Source: Acheta domesticus (lineage: Eukaryota > Arthropoda > Insecta > Orthoptera > Gryllidae). Taken from it: a DNA stretch of 64,000 nucleotides. The notes beneath the pieces are model-generated. The model made no database searches. It was not told where the DNA came from and was given only the letters and a program-made list of their open reading frames with translations. This document shows positions 53,901-63,049 of the stretch, piece after piece. The stretch spans positions 33,630,540-33,694,539 of the forward strand of contig JAHLJT010009419.1 of the NCBI GenBank assembly GCA_031308135.1, given 5' to 3'. A program made the position numbers and the translations under genes. The first letter of the stretch is position 1; every line of letters starts with the position of its first letter.

Positions 53901-56900
53901 GGAGTGGAACATACGTTTTCTGTTTCAACCGTTTTCAGTAAAAACTAACTAAAAATTTTGTTTATTCAGAAACGCGCAAACACCATTTTCTCATAAATGG
54001 CTCAAAATTTTTACTTCAAACTTTTGAAACGGATAGTGCTAATTGTACTCTAATACGCCGTAAAGTTCATTTTAGTTTATTTTTGTTTCTTCAAAGGCTA
54101 CACAAATGTAATTTTTTGAAAGATCTCTCACATCGTTAATATGCACATTTCCAGCAATTTGTAAACAATATGAATTTGTGAGCTTCGAATGAAGTTTTTC
54201 AAAATCACAAAATATTTCTGAGAAAAAGAGCAATTTTCGCATTTACAGTACCGCTTGAAAGTCATTTTCTTAAAAACGGTCAAAATTTGTTAATGAAAAT
54301 TGTCATTTAGGACAACGTTTTACCACTTCTTTAATAGTCTTAAAATAATATTTCCGTTCTACTATGAAGAAACCGAAAAATTACGAAAATGGCAGCAAAA
54401 TGTATTTAAGGGGAGCGACGTATGGCAGGTAGCATGAGTATGTGTCAAGTCCCAAAAGTTCACCTAAACCAAAGGAAATGGAAAACTACCATGGGAAAGT
54501 CTGTGCCATTCTCTAGCACCACTAGTTAACATCTTTTAAATTGATTTATCTAATTAATGAGATTAACATACTTATTAGAATATTTGAATTCATTATGTCT
54601 GTTCCAGTGAGTATTTCTGTATTATTAGCAAGCGCACAAAAGGAGTGTTTAAATCTTGTTTTTCGATACGACGCAAAGATATACGAGTGTAAGAGTCTGC
54701 TGATTGGTGCTTGGTGGAATGCAAAGATGTTTCAGATGGCTGATGGATTAATTGTAATGAATTTTGATGTTCTTTATCTCAAAATAAATATACACATATA
54801 TTTTCATGCAGAGTCAGAAGAGTTCGTGACAACTGTCGAGGACCCTTCTGCCCGTGGAATCGTGAAGCACATCGTTAAGCAACTAACAGTGGGCAACAAG
54901 AGTAAGAGAACTTCTGTGGACTTGCTGCAGCCCCAATCAACTTGCACAACCCCAACAAGTGAAGCACGATTAGCACTGACGGCATGCTAGTTTGGCAATG
55001 AAAACTGTACACTTCCCTAAGCTTCAAAGAGATGAGACAATCCCTCAGCCTAAAATTAATTATTAGCTGAAATTATTCAAATATTTGAAAATTATTATTT
55101 CAATTCTAGGTACAAATTGGATACGATAAATGAGAAAATTAGTTTATGTCAATCATGCAAAAAAATATAGAAAACATTACTACTGTATTGGAAACATTGT
55201 AAACCAACATTTCGAATTTTTAAATTTCGAAATCAGAAAACAATGATCAGGAATTCATTGCGGTAAAAGCGCAGAATCAATTAATGCCTCTATCATGTTT
55301 TCAATAAATCTTTTTTTAAAGACATACGCCGGTGTGAGAACGTACTCCACCTGAAATAAACTATTGATGGTTTCATGAAATGACATTACTGAGATGAATG
55401 GGATTTGATAATATCGGCATCTAATTTACGCATTTTTCGATTTTTTGCAATATACGAAAAAAGAAATCCCATGAATCTGGGGATTGTGTAATTGAGGGAA
55501 TGGGTTCAAAACAAATTATTTTGTGTAATTGGACTTTTTCTACTTTCTAATCAATCTCCAAGTGATTATCTTCTTAATAACCTTATGGAATGGTTTTACC
55601 ACTTTTTCTTCTTCCGCACTGATTTTTGTTCATTAATTATAATTTTCTTTTCCACCATATTCTTTCAATATCTCGAACACTTTCGATTTCTTTATGTTTG
55701 CACAACAACTCTCGTTTGGTTTCTTTTTCTTACAAAATATTCGAAGTTCTGTAGTGTGCAGTTATATAACATTATTATGACTGTGTGATGCACAAGAAAC
55801 GTATTACTTGTTCAGTTTGATTTTTGTAGACAACAGAATAAAGAATTTAAATTGATTACATCAGATCATTGTCTCCTGAACCTCCGGGTACAATGCACGC
55901 CAACATGTAGAAAAGAAAACAACTTCCACGAGGTAGTAAATAACGTTTTAATTATAAATATGTGAAAAGAAACGTATTGTGAAACTAATTATTGAATTAG
56001 GAAAGAACAGAGTTATTATTTTAATCAGCACACGTACTTACAACATTCACTGTTCCTTTCGTAATTTACTGTGAACGACCATCCCCTCCTTTACATGCAT
56101 GCATGCATGCATGCATGCATTCATGAGCTGGAGGACGTACACAGCGGTGACCTGAGGTAAACACAGATCAGCGCCCTCAACAGCATCGGAAAACTCAAAG
56201 CGAGCGATTAATAGTATCAAAATGTGACGAATGGTTCGTTCCGCGCAGCGCAGGCGTGCTATGACCGCTTGGGCTGCTTTTCCACCGAAGACCCCTGGTG
56301 GTCTCTGCTGCGGCCGCTACCCGCGCCCGAGGACCCACAGAAAGTAGGCACCGCCTTCTACCTCTTCACCAGGTAAGACACGTAGCGAACATACATTATT
56401 ATCCGCCCACGTTCTTTTGAGCCATCATTTCGCTAGATGCGAGTCGGTTGGGAGAACTGGATTTTTTCTACGACAGAACTATTATATACATTTTGTAGAT
56501 CGTTTTTCGTAGTCTCTCTTCCATGGCAGCGAACATATCTGTTCATCAGACCGTCAATGACTGTCGCTATTATTACTATGCACTTCAACTACTATTAGTA
56601 GAGGCATGAGGAAAGCTATTAAGAATCTGAAGAAAACGTGCGGATACACTAACTCCACACTTCATTTACCAAAAGATCGTAAGTTCATTATACAATTCTA
56701 CATAATCAACATTATCGAAAATTGCCGAAATTTGATGAAGTCGGAAGGAAACTGTCGGTTGACGCAGCGTGTAATTACGTGCTTTGCTGCCGTGCAAATG
56801 GTGGAGGCCACTTCTCATCACGTGGTTCCTTTCCAAATAGAACGCTACTGTCCGGTTCTTCTTGGAACCTTTCTTTGCTGGAGACTTAAAAAATCATGTA

Positions 56901-59900
56901 TTTTTCTGTTTTTCCTCCATCTTAAATTCTTACTCGCCCTCCAACTCTTGCTCTCACGCCCTCCCGCACACAATTTCTCACACTTATTCTCTTACTCCCA
57001 CCCACTAATTCTCTTACTTCCGCGCACTCTACCTAAATCTCTCTCAGAAATGCACTATCACATACACTCACGATCGCTCACGTACTCCCCTCTTAAGACG
57101 GAAATACACGATTTTGCTTTACGTCCGGAATATCTAATAAAGGAATATTGCCAACTCAGAAATATTTATTGCTGCAATGTTTCCTTTGGCAACGTTTCTT
57201 GCGAAATAATATTGCCCCCCTATTTTCTCCGTAGTGTAAAGCCAGCATTATATTGCGATTAAAACAGGTTTTCCCTTCAAAGTCACGAGCTGAAAAGAGA
57301 GGGGGAAACTCAATCCAATCGGGTGCTTTAACTAAAATTTAAACATTAAAGAGGCTGGGAATTGGATGGCAGTGTTCCTCTCACTTGGCAGCTCGTGAAC
57401 TTGAAGGGACAATGTTTTAATCGGAGTTTAGTCTCACTCATTCTTTCTTCGTCGCAGGAAGCACCCCACTTGCCAGCGCATCCCGCTCGTCCCCGCCGTC
57501 GACCTGCGCGGCTTCGATGTAAACGGCGCCCGCCCCACCTACTTCATTACGCACGGCTTCCTGAGCAACAGCAACAACTCCTGGATGCTCGACTTGAAGG
57601 ACGTGCTGCTGCGGAAGGTGAGAGAGGCCTACGCCCTGTGAGGAAGGACGGAAGCGTCTGGGCTGCGCAATATAGCTCTCAATATCCGCACACCCGTCAA
57701 CCCGCCCGCCTGCCCGTCTCAGAAAACTGAGGGTCCAACCCACCCGCAATCATACAGGTACCCGTATCACACCCGTCTGATCTAAATGGTTGTATATGTT
57801 TTTCTACTCCCGTTGTATAATGCTGCCATTAGATGGCTGCAACCAGTTGCATAATGATAGCCATTTAGATACAGTTTTCATTACGATACAGGTTCTTGAC
57901 CAATCACAGAGACGCTTACAAACCTAGTATTAGCATTTCATTAATCATTGAGAATCGTTGCAATAAATGTTTCGTTCGAGTGTGTATATTAAAATTGCAT
58001 TTAATATTATATTATGCTTCTCAGTTTTAATTTCTTGTATTAGTAGTAATTTTTACGTGAAATATTATTTAAAATAAATTGGATCGTAATTTCCCTTTGA
58101 TCCTATTTGACTAGCGCACTGGTAGGTATTGCAGAGAACATTTGTGTGACGTTAAGATCCGAACGCAAGTCAGTTTTCTGTTATTTGCTTCGGCCCTGTG
58201 TTTGTCCTTAAAAATCGCCCATTTCCTTAGTTTAAAATATTTAGTGAATGGTAGTTCTTTCTGGTAGTGTTGACGTTTCCAGAAATGAGAGAAAATGCGA
58301 AAATGTTGACGTCGGAATATTATTGCCGCAACTTTTGTAGTCCCTCGCAGGCGCACTGGTAAAACAAAGCCACCTGCAGGTGTAGGGAAGAGAGGTGTCC
58401 GCTAAGTGGCCTTGGCTGAATCTTGCATGTCGACTGCCACGAAATGATTCAGTGGAGAAGTTTAACTTATAAAAGTTACCATAAATCGTAGAAAAAGTAC
58501 CGTATGAATCTCGATGTAATGGGTATTAATACACTCGTTTGAAGTTTACGATACTCGCTCGTATCGTAATATCACACTGGTGTTTTAATACCCATCATTA
58601 CATCATCATTTCATAATGTACTATTAATAACCCACTTACTGTTCAAAAGGGACCAGAAGGGCGAATTTTCCCTTCCATATTCTAGACTATGGTCTTCGCT
58701 AGCTATTTGGAATGGCCACATACTCTTTCTTGCCAGCTGCCATCTATCACCGCCAAAAGTATTTTTTTTTTGTCATTTTCTTAATTTTTTGGTTTCCTAT
58801 TGGTAGAGCGGAAATATTTATTTTAGAATATTAAAGAACACAAAAACTTAGTCCTAAGTGGCAATTTTCTTTTAAAAATTATGAGCCGTTTTAAAGCAAA
58901 TTGCGTCTTAGCGCTACTAAAAATGCGAAATTTGAAGCTCATTTTCACAGAAAAGTTTTGAGTTTTCAAAATACTTGAGTTGAAGTTATTTGAAGCACGT
59001 ACATTCACAAATATAATTTTTACAAATCGTTGGTAATGTGCATATTAAAGATGTGAGAGATCTTTCAAAAAATTACATTTATATAATTTTTGAAAAAACA
59101 AAAAAATAACTCAAAACAAACTTTATGTCATATTAAATAGTGTAATTAGCACTATCCGTTACAAAAGATTGAAGAAATAATTTGCAGCCTTATATGAGAA
59201 AATTGCGTTTGAGGGATTCTGAAAATGCGGAATTTTGAGCAACTTTGCACAGAAAACGGTTGTTTTCGAGAAACATTATTTGACATTATTTAAAGTACAT
59301 GTACTCTTAAATATAATAACGTGAAATATGTAATGTTATGTAAATATTAACGACGTGAAAGACAAGTAAAAAAATTACATTTTTCCAATTTTTGAAAAAA
59401 GAAAAAGATAGAGCAATATGGCGTTTTTGTCATCTCATAAAATACATTAGGCACTATACCTACCAAAAGTTTAAAGAAAAAATTTGGAGCCGTTTTTGAG
59501 AAAATCTTGTTTTTGTAACTTTTTAAAATTGCACATATTGCTCGCAATATTGCGTGAAAACTACTATAATTTTCAAAACAATGTACATGACCTTAATGAA
59601 AGAACTCACTTTGGAAAACAAATTTTATTTGAAAGAAAAATCTCTATCTTCAAATTTGTAGTTCCAGAAAGACGCCGAAAAAATTTTAAACTTTTCAAAT
59701 TTTCGAAAATTCAGTTATCCGTGAAAATCGGACCTTTGCCACCTTTTGTGTATTTTACTCTATTCTTACAAGAAATTTAAAGAAAAAATTTGGAGCTGTT
59801 TTTGAGAAAATTTTGAAAATGTCGGAGGGGGGCTTAATGTATAGTACCTCCAAATTTTACAGAATCTTTTTCAAAATTACAAAGCTTCGATTAGAACGAG

Positions 59901-62114
59901 ATCGATCGGGGAATATCCATTTTGGAAGAAATCGTACGTATGGTTAAGCGCTAGCAGTATTCACAGACGGACGTTTTCCTTTCAATTTTTTTCGGTATCA
60001 AGGACCCACAAAAGAGGGGTTCTGGCTACATCACGAGATAAGGTTTTTTTTTCTTAATTTAGCAATTGGATTTATCGTCATTTCCGTTATCACGGCCCAC
60101 CAACGAATTTTCTTCTGGCGAAAATTGGCCATTTTTTCGCGCAGCATTATATAACTTTCCCTATTCTACGTATATCACTCCGTGTATACGTACGTATACG
60201 GGAAAGTAAAAGGATGAAATAGACGACTGGACGAAATGGACGGAAAACACGAAATGGACGGAAAAGGACGAAATGGAAGATAGGACGATTCGAGGGGAAC
60301 TTATGTTGTACACTGTGCGTGGCATTATCATCAGTCTTGTAATATGAGAAACAACTCTCCCGTTAAGCAGAAAATGTGGGTCTTACGAGAGGGTAAAATT
60401 CTGCTGAAAGAGTAAGAGCAGGAAAAAAATTCTCGAAAAAAAAATAAAACGTCCTGAGAGGAGCGTCATAGCGAAAGTTGCGAAAATTATGAGGGGAAGC
60501 TACTGATGTCAAAATATTATTGAGTTCTAAGTGCATGCCATATGAATTAGATCACGATGAATATGTAAAGCTAATTGTTAAGCACAATTTTTGCACGCCT
60601 AACATTACAGAGCCAAAACGGTATATTATATTAAAAGAGCAGTAGGTTTAGCAATAAGTTTAAAATATTGGAAACAGTTTGTTGTGATTCACTATCGTAA
60701 AAGAACAGTAAATATCTGTGTGACAAAGAAAGAAATGTAATCTTTGCACGCTTTGTTGAGATTCAGAATCTTTTCCCCCACACTTTTACTATAATACATA
60801 GCCAAAAAAGAAATTGGCGATAATTTTGAAGTTAATTTGTGTTGCATTTTCGAAAAGGGGCTTAGTTTTGTTTTGAAAACATCTAGAAATATTCCTGTGC
60901 ATAAAAAGCACTGAAAACGTGTATCAACACGTTCAGACGTTTTCAGTACACAATTCGGAAATTCACCGAAAGCAGCCGAATTTTGATATTTTTAGTTTAC
61001 TGACGATTCTGAGGATTTCACCGGCAGAAGTTTCGAACGCTTAATTAGTAGTAGGGTTTTTAGTTGGCAAGTTTTTCATTTGTAATCCAAAACAACTTCT
61101 ATCAGTACCGAACCCTTACTATACAAATAATCGTGATCATTACCATCCATTATGCCTTCAGTGAGCAGCCCCGTGACTTCTATCCTCGAAACAGAAAGTT
61201 ACCTTTGACCATCATCTCATTTATAATGCCCTCTTTCAACTCATGCGGAGAAAACAGAGGAGAGACGTGTGAGTCAATAGTGAATGGAAGGGAGAGCTTC
61301 TCAAACTTGACACCTGAATTGTTCTTAGTAGTGAGGAGTTCATTTAATGCAGAGATTCCCAACCTTTTCTTTGGACTCTCTATTAAGATATATGCTTGCT
61401 TCATTGCCTTCCCTTACGTTTTCTCTATAATCTACAGGATACATAACCAAGTCACAAAGAATTGCACATAAGGGCCTTACATACAACAATTTCGTACACT
61501 TATATTCTCGTAAATAGATTAGTTTCCAATTATTGAAAACGCTTCCGCTTTTGAGTGAGCTTTTGAGTTTCTAATCTTCTTTTTAATGCAATAGTTATAA
61601 ATTTTTAAGAACTGGCCATAACATTTCCCACGTGTGTACTGCGCCAAGTACTTTCTTGTGCGATAAAGTATCATTATGAATGCATAGTTATTTCTTGGGC
61701 TTTCTGTACACACTAACTTCTATGGATGAACGACGGATACCATAGAAGAGAAACGAATTTGTAATGTATTATTATAGGTTTGTGCTTTATATCAGAAAAC
61801 AATTAATTAATTTCATTATTTTTTGTAATCACAGGGACCAGACGCTGCTTCACATTAGGCTATTGCTCCCTAATCGACCCCATGATGATCACAACCCCTT
61901 CACAAACTCATCCATCCCTCACGGGGTCTAAACCAACCCTGTTTTAAAGAGGGAATGTGTCAACTGTTGAGAGCCCTGGCGATGACTGAGCTGCCCGTGC
62001 GTTGCAGGTGGATGCCAACGTGATCCTGACGGACTGGGGCCCCGGGGCGTCGGGGGCGCTCAAGTACATGACGGCCGCGGCCAACACACGCGTCGTCGCC
62101 GCGGAGGCTGCCAG
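47780..62114 (+). CDS. Secreted pancreatic-type lipase, copy 2 (exons 1-4 only; runs off the right edge)
   Basis: Coding exons 47780-47987, 56249-56372, 57458-57617 and 62008-62114, with the same phases as copy 1. Encodes a signal peptide (LLLLAALRPAALAL), an Ala/Pro-rich segment five residues longer than in copy 1, the CYDRLGCF motif, FITHGF and ILTDWGPG. No stop or frameshift was found in these exons. The exons for the catalytic Ser, Asp and His lie beyond 64000, so activity cannot be judged. Exon 3 replaces Arg111 of copy 1 by Cys and differs at about ten other residues, while exon 4 is identical. A retrotransposon lies in intron 4. The likely role is the same as copy 1, possibly with different expression or substrate range. 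Confidence 0.85.
48635..50095 (-). repeat. Repeat A, near-complete minus-strand copy
   Basis: Runs from a diverged terminal palindrome (tttactttccatatatttac) through cagaaagtccgtctcactgt and all modules to the left end, gggtggcgacagatggcagc, ctaatacgggaatgtctgag and ttgcaccacta. About 1.46 kb. It is absent from the corresponding part of copy 1 (near 8310). Confidence 0.75.
51060..51885 (-). repeat. Inverted counterpart of 43245-44200
   Basis: Reverse complement matches over the whole segment, e.g. gaattgctaacaaatgtgtc with gacacatttgttagcaattc and gagctaagtcattaa-type blocks. It is flanked at 51885-52115 by minus-strand repeat A, exactly as the partner is flanked by plus-strand repeat A. Confidence 0.75.
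51885..52115 (-). repeat. Repeat A fragment (minus strand)
   Basis: Recognised by agtgctttaaattacttcaa, cgcttaaacgccattttctt and ggctccaaatttttcaaaga. The left end of the element is missing. Confidence 0.6.
52110..52600. repeat. Intron-1 block paralogous to 13340-13880
   Basis: Shares tctataaatgagatctctaa, ccaataccacctacatt and ctctcgcagcaacaattac with copy 1. No coding content seen. Confidence 0.55.
52640..53070 (-). repeat. SINE-A copy with the best tRNA-like head
   Basis: Minus strand from 53070: accggcttagctggctcagt and gcatcaactgatgtcactgc (A-box region), then gggttcgattcccaacggtg (B box at ~52995). Body and tail run to caggtatctcccatcagcgg at ~52690. This copy and 12230-12715 are paralogs within the moved block. 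Confidence 0.75.
53137..53286. other. Conserved GC-rich island (partner 12784-12932)
   Basis: Closely matches the copy-1 island over ~150 bases, including gaatcgttcgtcaaaagaaa and gaggaggagccggcagcagc. It forms the 3' end of a 112-codon minus-strand frame (53151-53489) whose upstream part does not survive in copy 1. Function unknown. Confidence 0.35.
53920..54535 (-). repeat. Repeat A, truncated minus-strand copy
   Basis: Contains tcataaatggctcaaaattt, catcgttaatatgcacattt and the left end with taccatgggaaagtctgtgc and tagcaccactagttaac. The right half is missing. Confidence 0.65.
54541..54990 (+). CDS. Unrecognised 149-codon open frame, doubtful gene
   Basis: The frame has a start at 54541 and possible internal starts (MSVPVSISVLLASAQKE). 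It contains WWNAKMFQMADGLIVMNFD and a hydrophilic end rich in Ser/Thr. I recognise no family. The counterpart at 17290-17800 is broken, and there is no visible promoter or splice context; it lies in intron 1 of a lipase gene. It may be decayed transposon coding sequence or chance. Confidence 0.2.
   Translation: MIYLINEINILIRIFEFIMSVPVSISVLLASAQKECLNLVFRYDAKIYECKSLLIGAWWNAKMFQMADGLIVMNFDVLYLKINIHIYFHAESEEFVTTVEDPSARGIVKHIVKQLTVGNKSKRTSVDLLQPQSTCTTPTSEARLALTAC
56095..56120. repeat. (CATG)n microsatellite
   Basis: catgcatgcatgcatgcatg run of about six units; copy 1 has only two or three units at 20031-20040. Confidence 0.9.
56249..56372 (+). CDS. Lipase copy 2, exon 2
   Basis: Same boundaries and phase as copy 1 exon 2. 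Encodes QACYDRLGCF and VGTAFYLFTR; one residue and one silent base differ from copy 1. Acceptor ccgcgcag, donor gtaaga. Confidence 0.88.
56373..57457. other. Intron 2 of lipase copy 2
   Basis: Aligns with intron 2 of copy 1 but has only a single decayed relative of the 22-bp unit (ctcaccctccaactcttgct-like at 56935-56960). The 218-codon frame at 56606-57262 is non-coding in character: it spans repeats and pyrimidine-rich tracts, lacks domain motifs, and is not open in copy 1. Confidence 0.6.
57458..57617 (+). CDS. Lipase copy 2, exon 3
   Basis: Encodes KHPTCQRIPLVPAVDLRG, then FITHGF and SWMLDLKDVLLRK. Acceptor gtcgcag, donor gtgaga. About 21 base and 11 residue differences from copy 1, including a new Cys that could alter disulphide pairing. 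Confidence 0.88.
58513..58604. repeat. 92-bp imperfect hairpin
   Basis: gatgtaatgggtattaatac pairs with gttttaatacccatcattac + atc, and the inner ttacgatac-tcgctc-gtatcgtaa closes the stem. It has no counterpart in copy 1 intron 3. Likely a MITE remnant. Confidence 0.75.
58680..60208 (+). repeat. Repeat A, full plus-strand copy
   Basis: From ctagctatttggaatggcca and ccagctgccatctatcaccg to the terminal palindrome at 60154-60207 (actttccctattctacgtat ... gtatacgggaaagt). The ~300-bp modules are visible near 58880, 59180, 59480 and 59785. It occupies the same intron as the 22408-24605 copy, and the sequence after it (from 60600) resumes the alignment with copy 1. Confidence 0.75.
62008..62114 (+). 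CDS. Lipase copy 2, exon 4
   Basis: Identical at all 107 bases to copy 1 exon 4 (ILTDWGPG, ANTRVVAAEAA). Donor gtgagg. The next exon is not in the window. Confidence 0.9.
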
Positions 62115-62310
62115 GTGAGGAATCGCACAACAACCTGGAGCCAGAAGAAGCACAACCTGGCAAAGGCATCACGACGAAACGATAGACATAGGTTTTCTTT
62201 ACAGGGGACCGCTAATATGGCTGTAGGTTGATGTCGACTTGTAGGGGGACGTAATTGTTTCAACACGTTAAAATGTTACGTTCTTGAAGAACCAAGATGA
62301 ATCATGATTA

Positions 62311-62745
62311 CACAGTCCAGTCACATTAATGTGACCATCACCTATGTTTGTAGTAAACGTGCAATAACCCCTGACAGACGGCAGATGGGAGCACTAACAG
62401 TGGAGGGTTTACAAAGTGTGCCGAACGGAACGCAGAAACGGAATGCAGAAACGGAACAAGACAGCCTGTCTTGTCTGGACTGAGGCCCACAGCCGCCTCT
62501 GATAACACTGAAGATGGCCGCAATGCGGCCGAAAAAGCTTTATGCCACAATAAACTGTTACGATGGGGAGCCTACATCTAATATTGATTTCGATGATAGC
62601 ATCGTAAATGCCACACCATTTCCTACTAGTTGTCACAATGCAGAAACGGAACGATTTATCGGAGAACCAAAAGGTCATGATCATTGACTTTAGGGTCAAA
62701 GGTGGAAGAATTTCCACAAAGGCTAGGTTTGCAAAGTGTTCGCGT
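62311..62745 (+). mobile_element. Tc1-like remnant with inserted sequence
   Basis: 62311-62395 matches the left end of the copy-1 element (cagtccagtcacattaatgt, gtaaacgtgcaataacccct) and 62690-62745 matches its next part (tccacaaaggctaggtttgc). 62396-62690 is extra sequence with gaagatggccgcaatgcggc, a motif seen near ends of other elements, and aacggaacg repeats. No transposase frame remains. Confidence 0.55.
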
Positions 62746-62838
62746 GCATAGGTTATTGTGTGCTCTATAACGAAAATGATATCTACAATGAACGAATCTT
62801 GAATTCTTGAATTTAAATTGTTCTTACAACAAAAATAA

Positions 62839-62839
<1 letters not shown>

Positions 62840-62887
<48 letters not shown>

Positions 62888-62911
62888 TGTATATGTGTGT
62901 GTGTGTGTGTC

Positions 62912-62973
<62 letters not shown>
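62840..62973. repeat. Compound microsatellite (AT)n (TG)n (GA)n
   Basis: (AT)~20 at 62840-62879, (TG)n with two tct interruptions at 62894-62942 and (GA)~16 at 62942-62973. It lies ~75 bp before the retrotransposon fragment. Confidence 0.95.
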
Positions 62974-62974
<1 letters not shown>

Positions 62975-63049
62975 ATAGCTTGCTAGTATGGATAGTAGCG
63001 TGTTATGGTATCAGTAATATTGTGGAACGTATCCTAAGATTTCCTCCTG

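Larger units (their letters stand above)
47988..56248. other. Intron 1 of lipase copy 2 (8.3 kb)
   Basis: Repeat A copies, an inverted repeat partner, SINE-A and paralogous blocks are listed separately. 48000-48630 matches 7870-8300. 50230-51040 matches 8440-9200 and includes atcgat-rich sequence resembling hAT debris. 55010-56248 matches 17800-20162 without the mariner element and shows no gene. Confidence 0.6.
57618..62007. other. Intron 3 of lipase copy 2
   Basis: 57640-58510 is copy-specific AT-rich sequence with no gene. A hairpin lies at 58513-58604 and repeat A at 58680-60208. 60210-60300 has a short tandem repeat of cgaaatggacggaaa-like units. 60600-62007 matches intron 3 of copy 1. 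The 135-codon frame at 61064-61471 has no domain and no open counterpart in copy 1. Confidence 0.6.

Noticed and set aside
56606..57262. 218-codon frame in intron 2 of copy 2
   Set aside because: No recognisable domain, runs through pyrimidine-rich repeat sequence, and is interrupted in the aligned part of copy 1.
57362..57730. 122-codon frame and the opposite minus-strand frame over lipase copy 2 exon 3
   Set aside because: Frame-shifted reading of exon 3 and its flanks; the true frame gives FITHGF and matches copy 1.
62409..62882. 157-codon minus-strand frame ending at the (AT)n microsatellite
   Set aside because: It begins in YIYIYI encoded by the AT repeat and runs through transposon debris; no gene support.
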